13,077 nt of DNA from Candidatus Methanophagales archaeon (lineage in GTDB: Archaea > Halobacteriota > Syntropharchaeia > Alkanophagales > Methanospirareceae). Shown in pieces: positions 6,174 to 12,281 of this stretch (position 1 is the first letter of the stretch; every line of letters starts with the position of its first letter). The notes beneath the pieces were generated by a model. It did not search any database, was not told the DNA's origin, and saw only the letters and a list, made by a program, of their open reading frames with translations. The stretch lies in the NCBI GenBank assembly GCA_030617585.1, contig JAUWVD010000011.1:1-13077 (forward strand), in the 5' to 3' direction. Position numbers and translations under genes: made by a program.

Positions 6174-6864
6174 ACCTTTTATCGCGGGCGAAACCGACAA
6201 GGGTCATTCCAAATTCGTCTGCTTCCTTTACCGCGAGAGCAGTAGGTGCGGAAACGCTTATTGTTATTGGGAAACCGGCGCAGATCTCCTTCTTCACTGT
6301 CGTGTACGTTTGTCGGCAAGAAGTAACCAAAACGCTTTCGGAGATTTCTATCCCTTTCGTAATGCACGCCCCTACGAGTTTGTCTATTGCGCAGTGCCTG
6401 CTTACATCCTCGATAAGGATAGTGTCGCTTCCTCGACTAAAAGCGGCAACTACATGAGTGCCCCCAGTCGCCTTAAATAATATACCGCCTTCTTCTAACT
6501 CGTTTGCATATGCAAACACATCTTCCTTCTTTATTCTCAACTGAGAGTTAACAGTTGACAGATTTCGATAGATTTCCTTTTCTAGCGTAACCAATATTTC
6601 ATATACCGCAGGATTTACCTCTTTGACTTCTATGTTCGCGATATATGCAGGATCAAGCCCTCCGGTTGTTAAATATCCGATTGCGAGCTCTTCAAAATGA
6701 TAAGGTAGGCAAAATAAGTGGGTGCAGAACCTACCATTGACTTTTAGTCTTGCTTCCGTTTCACGAACGACGGAATCTACTCTATGTTGCCGTCCAGCTT
6801 CGGAAATAGTGTTAATTTCCACGGTGATGGATCCGTCATCCTTCATCTTTTGACTATCGCTCAT
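6139..6864 (-). CDS. fdhD: FdhD-like formate dehydrogenase accessory sulfurtransferase homologue lacking the usual CxxC pair
   Basis: FdhD proteins pass sulfur from a cysteine desulfurase to the Mo/W-bisMGD cofactor of formate dehydrogenases. The 241-residue protein shows ETEARLKVNGR (35-45), FEELAIGYL (57-65), ATGGTHVVAAF (132-142), EDVSRHCAIDKLVG (152-165), ISVSAPTALAV (202-212) and LVGFARDKRFNVYT (222-235), all in family order. The loop that holds CxxC in E. coli (about residues 103-120 here) contains no cysteine. The protein's cysteines are at 47, 52, 158, 167, 183 and 195, including SCRQT where many relatives have STSGR. It may use another cysteine, or only bind the cofactor. The ATG overlaps the stop of the upstream broken frame as ATGA, indicating an operon. 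Its 3' end overlaps the prenyl synthase gene by 35 bp. No dehydrogenase gene is in the window. Confidence 0.82.
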   Translation of the reverse strand: MSDSQKMKDDGSITVEINTISEAGRQHRVDSVVRETEARLKVNGRFCTHLFCLPYHFEELAIGYLTTGGLDPAYIANIEVKEVNPAVYEILVTLEKEIYRNLSTVNSQLRIKKEDVFAYANELEEGGILFKATGGTHVVAAFSRGSDTILIEDVSRHCAIDKLVGACITKGIEISESVLVTSCRQTYTTVKKEICAGFPITISVSAPTALAVKEADEFGMTLVGFARDKRFNVYTNDWRIV

Positions 6865-7227
6865 AAAACTTTGTTTATCGAATAATATCTCTCTCTCCGC
6901 ATTGCATACAAATCTCTTTTATCACCTTCAAATTCTCTAATCTCAGAAGCCAAAGCACCCCTTTCCGTTTCTTTTGTTACACCTTCTCGCTTTCTTCGCA
7001 GTTTCTTCCATCTTTTTCCGGCGCTCTCCAAAATCCGCGCAAAAACGTTATCTCATCGTCCTTAAACGAATGCACAGGGCGTTTGCTTGCCCTTATCCAA
7101 AAATGAAACTACAAGTTTCAACTTCTCTAAGTCCATCTCAGGACCCGCTATTGTCTTCGTCAGCTTGTTCAACCTTTCCAAAACCTCAATTCCCTCCCCT
7201 CTTCGTCCCACCCCCCTGTATTGTCAT
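6861..7227 (-). pseudogene. Small unrecognised protein gene broken by frameshifts (or sequencing errors)
   Basis: No single frame is open, but three overlapping frames join into one plausible protein of about 115 residues. Frame A (7211-7062, GTG start) gives GIEVLERLNKLTKTIAGPEM and LEKLKLVVSFLDKGK. Frame B (7108-6977) gives RPVHSFKDDEI. Frame C, the same register as A (7052-6861), gives VFARILESAGKRWKKLRRKR and further charged residues to SINKVL. The A-to-B and B-to-C switches fall near short runs (AAA and TTTTT), and an alternative ATG at 7227 is separated from frame A by a run of six G. Frame C ends in an ATGA overlap with fdhD, which argues the gene was once real and co-transcribed. A TATA-like TTTAAATAC lies near 7250. 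No family was recognised. Confidence 0.5.
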
Positions 7228-7303
7228 ATTTATCTATATCTCGCAGTATTTAAAACTTTCGATTTTTTTACATTCGTCATTTTAGCGATAACCAAGTCTA
7301 CCA

Positions 7304-7885
7304 TTATTCCTCATCTATGCTAACATCAAAGAACGAAAAATCATCCAACAAATCCGCTTTCAGCGATTTCGATGCGACTTCTATGCCTTCTAATCGAATA
7401 TCCGCTACTGTTTCCCCACCTTCTTCTCTTAAAACTATCCTCACCTCAACCCCGCCCTTCCCCCTTCTCATGTATACCTGGTATACCATCTCAGAGAAGT
7501 TGTCACTGAGATTTCGATGCTCCCGGAGCGTGGTATTCTTCTTGCTAAAGATGAAGCTGATAAGCTTCTCCACGGATTTTATATTATCCTTAAACGTCAC
7601 ATTCAAACGTTCAATCTTCTTTTCGGGCTCGATCTTCTCTATCTCCGCTTTGTATATCTCTACTTGCCCAGCACTTATCTTGGAATACAACTCATCGATA
7701 AAATCGCCGAGTTTGCCTTCAGCCAAATCCCCCTTCACAACTATCGCTTTTACCTCTGCTACTTCACCCCTTAGCCCTTTGCCCTTAGCCCTTTGCCCTT
7801 CTTTATCCCCCTCCCACTTATCTATGACATACCGCACACGCTTCTTCTCCGTGTCGTCTGCGCAATTAAGGGTTATGATATGCAT
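7304..7885 (-). CDS. Conserved-looking archaeal protein of unknown function with a repeat-encoded linker
   Basis: A charged, soluble protein of 193 residues from the ATG at 7885 (196 from a GTG at 7894). I prefer the ATG because GTGAGG precedes it at Shine-Dalgarno distance. No family is recognised and no catalytic motif stands out. A short N-terminal part (MHIITLNCADDTEKKRVRYV) is followed by a Lys/Gly/Arg linker (KEGQRAKGKGLRGE) encoded by a 14-bp tandem repeat. Then comes a mixed alpha/beta region with strands such as VKAIVVKGDL and VEVRIVLREE and a strongly charged helix near EKIEPEKKIERLN. There are no membrane segments or signal peptide. Codon pattern and charge favour this strand over the Ser-rich antisense frame at 7317-7922. 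It precedes the broken frame and fdhD on the same strand and is divergent from the J-N operon. Confidence 0.65.
   Translation of the reverse strand: MHIITLNCADDTEKKRVRYVIDKWEGDKEGQRAKGKGLRGEVAEVKAIVVKGDLAEGKLGDFIDELYSKISAGQVEIYKAEIEKIEPEKKIERLNVTFKDNIKSVEKLISFIFSKKNTTLREHRNLSDNFSEMVYQVYMRRGKGGVEVRIVLREEGGETVADIRLEGIEVASKSLKADLLDDFSFFDVSIDEE
7768..7800 (-). repeat. 14-bp tandem repeat forming a G-quadruplex-type motif
   Basis: CCCTTAGCCCTTTG occurs twice in a row, plus five more bases, with a 7-bp sub-period. On the minus (coding) strand this gives GGG runs separated by CAAA and CTAA, four or more runs with 4-nt loops, which meets the standard intramolecular G4 pattern. It encodes the KGKG linker of the unknown protein. 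Confidence 0.75.
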
Positions 7886-7913
7886 CGTCCTCACTTATAC
7901 TATGGCACATAGC

Positions 7914-7955
7914 AGTATATAAACCATTAGTATTTTTTACGATAGTACATAAACC
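7914..7955 (-). promoter_or_regulatory. Promoter region of the unknown gene with a duplicated TATA-like 12-mer
   Basis: On the minus strand GGTTTATATACT (7925-7914) and GGTTTATGTACT (7955-7944) match at 11 of 12 bases, spaced exactly 30 bp apart. The near copy lies about 30-40 nt before the ATG at 7885, right for a TATA box giving a very short leader. The far copy could be a second promoter or an operator half. Confidence 0.45.
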
Positions 7956-7995
7956 TTCCATTATCCACATTTTTTAGATGAAGTCATCGGAAAAA

Positions 7996-8013
7996 ACCGA
8001 AAGCTTTTTAAGT
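7996..8013 (+). promoter_or_regulatory. BRE/TATA promoter of the J-K-M-L-N operon
   Basis: ACCGAAA (BRE-like, 7996-8002) runs directly into GCTTTTTAAGTA (8002-8013). The box centre is about 28 nt before the ATG at 8036, implying a leaderless or nearly leaderless transcript, in line with the lack of a Shine-Dalgarno there. Confidence 0.6.
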
Positions 8014-8035
8014 AGCTATACAAAAAGTTGAATCC

Positions 8036-8518
8036 ATGAGTATGGAAGTATGGGTACTGATAGCCCTCGCGGGTATAGCCGTGTTGTCATCATTAGGTGT
8101 TCTGCTAAGCAAAGATAACTTCTACTCTTCGCTATACATGTCTGCGACACTGATCTTTGTAGCGAGCATTTACGCTATCTTCAGTCTCCAGCCAGTATTC
8201 GTTTTAATCGTGTTCATCTTTGTAGGTGCGATAGGTATAGTAACAGTGGCTGTGGCGGCGACATATAGGTCAGATCCCGAAAGCCAGTTTTCAAAGCCTT
8301 GGGCAGTTCTGGTGGTCATAACCGCCGCGGTCGTCGGCTTCGCAATTTACAGTTACAAAATGCTCAATCCGGAAATGTCTTCCAGCGTGATCAAATTCGA
8401 ACTCATAAATTTTATGTCACAATCAGAATATCTAATACTGGTTTTATCGCTGGTGGCGCTTGTTGTGCTTCTACTGTTATCGGTATTAAAAATGGTTGCG
8501 GGGGGGACGGAGGACTAA
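8036..8518 (+). CDS. fqoJ: F420H2 dehydrogenase / complex I-like membrane subunit J
   Basis: NuoJ-family integral membrane subunit linking the quinone-site module to the antiporter-like subunits. In 160 residues five hydrophobic helices can be seen: about 5-24, 30-52, 57-78, 87-107 and 131-153. The family signature lies in the second and third helices (SLYMSATLIFVASIYAIF, then FVLIVFIFVGAIGIVTVAV), where complex I has its pi-bulge in helix 3. A single full-length J gene is present, whereas Methanosarcina splits J in two. First gene of the operon: a clear BRE/TATA box precedes it, and its TAA abuts the ATG of K with no spacer. The symbol follows the Archaeoglobus naming because of operon order; fpoJ or nuoJ are equivalents. 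Confidence 0.85.
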   Translation: MSMEVWVLIALAGIAVLSSLGVLLSKDNFYSSLYMSATLIFVASIYAIFSLQPVFVLIVFIFVGAIGIVTVAVAATYRSDPESQFSKPWAVLVVITAAVVGFAIYSYKMLNPEMSSSVIKFELINFMSQSEYLILVLSLVALVVLLLLSVLKMVAGGTED

Positions 8519-8845
8519 ATGTTAGCGATTGATATGACGACTGCATCGATAATCTACGTTACCTCTTTTGTTATCCTACTTATAGGCTATCTCACAGCGA
8601 TTTCAAGTAAAGACGTAATCAGGCTACTTATAGCACTGGAGCTGATGTTTGGAGCAGTGTTCATGGCTTTGATCCCGCTCTTCTCTGTTGCGCTTCTTGC
8701 AAATGCAGCCTTTGGTATTGCAATCGTCACGATCTTCACGAGCAGCGGCGAACTGTTAATTTTAATCGCTGCTATTGCTATACTCGACAAACAGAAGAGG
8801 GATATTCACACAAATGTGATTAAGATAGGGGGGGATAAAGTATGA
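8519..8845 (+). CDS. fqoK: F420H2 dehydrogenase / complex I-like membrane subunit K
   Basis: NuoK/MrpC-type subunit of the proton-pumping membrane arm. 108 residues with three helices (about 9-28, 34-54, 63-89). Two buried glutamates essential in bacterial NuoK are present: Glu41 in IALELMFGAV and Glu78 in TSSGELLILI. They form part of the central hydrophilic axis that carries the charge signal along the membrane arm. It starts immediately after the J stop codon and overlaps M by ATGA (8842-8845), so it is certainly co-translated with both. Length and motifs are normal, apart from a short charged C-terminal tail (KQKRDIHTN). Confidence 0.9.
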   Translation: MLAIDMTTASIIYVTSFVILLIGYLTAISSKDVIRLLIALELMFGAVFMALIPLFSVALLANAAFGIAIVTIFTSSGELLILIAAIAILDKQKRDIHTNVIKIGGDKV

Positions 8846-10350
8846 TTATGCTTTACGTCTTGCTCTTGCCCTTAATAGTAGTATGTATAGCGCCGCTTTT
8901 ATCATCAAAGAAAGCGACATATCTTTCTGCAATCTCATTTTTAGTACCTTTTTTTGCTATCATCTACAGTATTCTCAAGGGGTGTACGCCTGAGATATCT
9001 ATAGTGACCCTTTCCGCACCAATAGGCGAGATTTATCTTAACTTTGACTATATAGCGCATGCGTTCGGACTCACAATTTGTATCGTTTCTGCAATGGTCG
9101 CCCTTTTCGCTCTTCCGTATATGGTACACCGATTTGGAGAGATGGAACTAAATGTGGAAAGCGAGTTCAAGAAATACATATTCTTATACCAATTTTATGC
9201 GGTTTCAATGTTGTGGTTAGTTTACAGTGGCAATCTCATTCTGCTGTATGTGTTCTTAGAGATTGCGCTTATTACTGCGTTCTTCCTTATTTACTTCTAT
9301 GGCTATGGTAACCGGCAGTGGGTGGGCCAATTATACCTAATTTGGAGTTTAATTGCCGGTGTGCTTGCGCTGGCAGGGATAATAATAATAGGTGTTACTA
9401 ATGGTACGCTTGCCCTCAATGCGTTAGTGCCACCTTTTGCCACGGTCGGTATGATCGCATGGACGCTTATCTTTATCGGTATGGTAATAGAACTGCCGGT
9501 CTTGGGGCCTCATGTGTGGCTTCCGTGGGCACACGCAGAAGCACCTACGCCGTTGAGTGCATTGTTAAGCCCCTTAACTGTGGGTCTTGCGGGGTACGTT
9601 TTGCTGAGGATTGCTCTTATAGATTACTCTTTTATTGCTGCCTATCGAATGCCAATAATTATTTATGCGATATTTTCGAGTATTTATGCGGGTTTCTCGG
9701 TCTTCAAGCAGACAGACTTTAAGCGACTGTTAGCGTATTCCACGGTATCTCAGATGGGCTATATGTTGGTAGCGCTCTGTTTAGGACCTTTTGGGCTAGT
9801 CGGATTGGTTATCCAGTACATGTCGCATGCATTCGGCAAGTCGATTTTGTTCTCGAGCGCGGGCGGGATTATCGCAGTCCATCATGGTCTGAGAGATCTT
9901 AATAAGATGGGTGGATTGCACGATTCCGTACCAGCGATCTCAAATGCAGCAGTAATTGGATTTTTGAACCTTGGCGGTATGTTGACAATAGGCATGATCG
10001 GTGAATTTTTCATATTGCGCGGTGTTGTAGAAACGTTCCTCAGACCAGAATCTCCCTCTTTCCTCGGCTGGGCCGGAAGCTTACCGATTCTCTTAGCTGT
10101 AATATTCATGTTCATTCTCTCGGTTTGGTATGGTTTCTATACAGTACGAAAGGTGTTCTATGGTAAACCGAAGGACACGAAGAGGTTGGAGATAAGCAGA
10201 TACTTTTATGTGCCACTATTTATAATTGGTATTGTCTCCGTGTTGCTCGTTTTCCCACCACTGTCAACAGCATTGATTCCTGGGCTTAACTCTCTCATTC
10301 AGAATTTAATGCAGTTGCAGGTAGCTACCGTAGGAGGTGTTTTGCCATGA
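8842..10350 (+). CDS. fqoM: F420H2 dehydrogenase / complex I-like antiporter subunit M, with atypical channel lysines
   Basis: NuoM/MrpD-family proton-translocating subunit of 502 residues, about 14 hydrophobic helices. Present: Glu140 in the fifth-helix motif LLYVFLEIAL, the HVWLPWAHAEAPTPLSALLSP block (224-244), QTDFKRLLAYSTVSQMGY (290-307) with Lys294, HAFGKSILF (329-337) with Lys333, and Glu388 in MIGEFFIL. Unusual: where bacterial NuoM has a lysine two residues before the P of the VKMP motif in helix 7, this protein has Glu217 (VIELP). Where helix 8 has the LLK lysine, it has a glycine near 248. The absence of both is by eye and should be aligned. It overlaps L by ATGA (10347-10350). Placement before L follows Archaeoglobus fqo order. 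Confidence 0.88.
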   Translation: MIMLYVLLLPLIVVCIAPLLSSKKATYLSAISFLVPFFAIIYSILKGCTPEISIVTLSAPIGEIYLNFDYIAHAFGLTICIVSAMVALFALPYMVHRFGEMELNVESEFKKYIFLYQFYAVSMLWLVYSGNLILLYVFLEIALITAFFLIYFYGYGNRQWVGQLYLIWSLIAGVLALAGIIIIGVTNGTLALNALVPPFATVGMIAWTLIFIGMVIELPVLGPHVWLPWAHAEAPTPLSALLSPLTVGLAGYVLLRIALIDYSFIAAYRMPIIIYAIFSSIYAGFSVFKQTDFKRLLAYSTVSQMGYMLVALCLGPFGLVGLVIQYMSHAFGKSILFSSAGGIIAVHHGLRDLNKMGGLHDSVPAISNAAVIGFLNLGGMLTIGMIGEFFILRGVVETFLRPESPSFLGWAGSLPILLAVIFMFILSVWYGFYTVRKVFYGKPKDTKRLEISRYFYVPLFIIGIVSVLLVFPPLSTALIPGLNSLIQNLMQLQVATVGGVLP

Positions 10351-12281
10351 GCAATGAGCTAATTTTCCTGCTGCTTTTCTTAGCTCCTGTTGTTAGTAGT
10401 ATCCCTATTGCTTTAGCATACAAGAGTAAGGGCTGGACGGATAAGCTGCCTTATCTCTCAGTATTCGGCATCTTCATCTCGGTCGTGATGAGTATTTATA
10501 TTCTTATTAACTTAGAGGGGCAGTATACTTACCCCTGGATACCCGATCTCGGAATAAACTTTGTTTTTATGATCGATTATTTAAGCAGCTATATGGGCGT
10601 TGTAACCGCACTTATAGCGTTCTTCATCGCTATTTACGGCCTGGATTATATGAAAGGCGACTACAGACCAAGCTGGTACTGGTTCTGCTTCAACCTTTTC
10701 ACGGCATCAATGCTACTCGTTGTGTATAGCGACAGCTTATTCCTGCTCTTTGTTGGCTGGGAAGGTCTGGGTGTTGCATCATGGGGTTTAATTGGACATT
10801 GGTTCAGAGATGACGATGATATAGCCTACGTGGGTAAAGCCGGAAGGAAGGTGGGCCCGCTTGAATTTAGTTGGCCGCCGAGCTTTGGCGGTTGGAGGGC
10901 GATTTCAACGATAAGATTTGGTGATGTGCCGATGTTCCTAGCAATTGCAGCGATATGGGTATTCGCAGGCACCCTCAACATATCAGAGATAAATTGGCAC
11001 ACGCTTTTTATAACTCTTGGCGCTGCTGGGACAATAATTCTTCTGGTTTGTTTGCTTATGGGGCTATTCACGAAATCGGCGCAGGTGCCTTTTAGCGAGT
11101 GGCTCATGACTGCAATGACTGGTCCCACAACCGTTAGTGCACTCTTGCACAGTGCGACAATGGTAGCAGCAGGTGCTTTTGTATTCCTCAAACTTACGTG
11201 GTATATTGAACCCTGGCACTTGCATGATGTGCCCGGGCTCGAGTATGTTTTTATCTTCGTTCTCGCAATAGGGCTCTTATCAGGCTTATATGGTGCGCTT
11301 TGTGGAACAGGGATGCGGGAGCGGAAAGTTCTGCTTGCAGCGTCCACGATGTCGAGTATTGGCTTGATGTTTGCAGCGGGAGCTACTTCTTACTGGATTG
11401 ACATAGAAGTAGCAGGTATGAATTTGGCGTTGCTCGTTGCCTTCTGGTATATGGCGATCCATGCATTTGCAAAAGCGAGTTTGTTCCTTGTAGCCGGTCA
11501 CTTGATTCATGGCACACACAGCCGGTTCCTATGTGGCGATTTCGAGTTTGGGAAGCGAATGAAAACCGCTTTTGCCGTTACCATCATCGCCTCGTCATTC
11601 CTCGTGGGGATACCACTGCTCACCGCTTACTGGGTGAAATCCTCGATGGATGTACTGTATGAACATCTCTGGCTTCATCATGACATGGCTCTGCCCCTTG
11701 TGCTTCTAATAGTTATTTCATTACTCTATTCTGCAGTTCTTGCAAAGTTCCTCAGCTTAAACTTCATAAAGGGCGAGAAGCCAGAGCACGAGCATGTAGA
11801 AGGTGGCGGGTTAATGAAACTCGGATACGTACTGATGGCGTCTGTGCTTTTTGTAATCTCTTGCGGTATTATCCTTTTTGAGGAGGCTGAGCACTTCCGC
11901 CACGCAGGGGGCGAAGCGATGTCCATTGGCGTAGGGCTGGCAATACTTGCAGTATTTCTCGTTGCCGTATACAAGCCAAGTATAAGTGCTCTTTCCCGAT
12001 TTGGCAGTTTCCTCAGCGACCGGATGTATCTACCATATCTTAACGATTATATCCTGCCGAAGATAGGCTTTTTCATCTCTCATATCCTTGATGATTATGT
12101 AAACCCTGCGATAGATGGATTCTTCAATACAAAAGTGATACCCGGCTTATTCGGCTGGACTTCAAGAAGAATCAGGGCTATTCAGTCCGGGTACCTCAGC
12201 AGGTACATCAACATCGTTCTTGGTCTTGTGATGATTATTCTCGTGATTGTAGTATTATTGGTAAGGGGGGTGTGGCAATAA
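10347..12281 (+). CDS. fqoL: F420H2 dehydrogenase / complex I-like antiporter subunit L
   Basis: NuoL-family distal proton pump of 644 residues with 15-16 helices. Visible: Glu139 in LLFVGWEGLGVASWGLIGHW (helix 5), Lys243 in FTKSAQVPFSEWL (helix 7), His268 in ALLHSATMVAAG (helix 8), Lys376 in HAFAKASLF and Lys431 in TAYWVKSS, the usual channel residues. After helix 5 there is an insertion of about 30 residues (RDDDDIAYVGKAGRKVGPLE and WPPSFGGWRAI, 154-187) absent from E. coli NuoL; I recall it from archaeal Fpo/Fqo L subunits. The C-terminal third carries a charged, His-rich loop (EHEHVEGGG), a lateral-helix region and a last anchor helix (LGLVMIILVIVVLLV). The stop overlaps the N start as TAATG. 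Together with K, M and N it forms the membrane arm. Confidence 0.92.
   Translation: MSNELIFLLLFLAPVVSSIPIALAYKSKGWTDKLPYLSVFGIFISVVMSIYILINLEGQYTYPWIPDLGINFVFMIDYLSSYMGVVTALIAFFIAIYGLDYMKGDYRPSWYWFCFNLFTASMLLVVYSDSLFLLFVGWEGLGVASWGLIGHWFRDDDDIAYVGKAGRKVGPLEFSWPPSFGGWRAISTIRFGDVPMFLAIAAIWVFAGTLNISEINWHTLFITLGAAGTIILLVCLLMGLFTKSAQVPFSEWLMTAMTGPTTVSALLHSATMVAAGAFVFLKLTWYIEPWHLHDVPGLEYVFIFVLAIGLLSGLYGALCGTGMRERKVLLAASTMSSIGLMFAAGATSYWIDIEVAGMNLALLVAFWYMAIHAFAKASLFLVAGHLIHGTHSRFLCGDFEFGKRMKTAFAVTIIASSFLVGIPLLTAYWVKSSMDVLYEHLWLHHDMALPLVLLIVISLLYSAVLAKFLSLNFIKGEKPEHEHVEGGGLMKLGYVLMASVLFVISCGIILFEEAEHFRHAGGEAMSIGVGLAILAVFLVAVYKPSISALSRFGSFLSDRMYLPYLNDYILPKIGFFISHILDDYVNPAIDGFFNTKVIPGLFGWTSRRIRAIQSGYLSRYINIVLGLVMIILVIVVLLVRGVWQ

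Noticed and set aside
6974..7323. Plus-strand frames of 78 and 103 codons upstream of fdhD
   Set aside because: Ser/Phe/Pro-rich antisense reading; minus strand gives coding-like segments ending in an ATGA overlap with fdhD.
7317..7922. Plus-strand open frame of 201 codons opposite the unknown protein gene
   Set aside because: Serine- and proline-rich composition typical of antisense reading; the minus strand has a better start, promoter and charge pattern.
10826..11347. Minus-strand open frame of 173 codons inside the L subunit gene
   Set aside because: Antisense shadow of a strongly conserved NuoL-family gene; no motif and no start signal.
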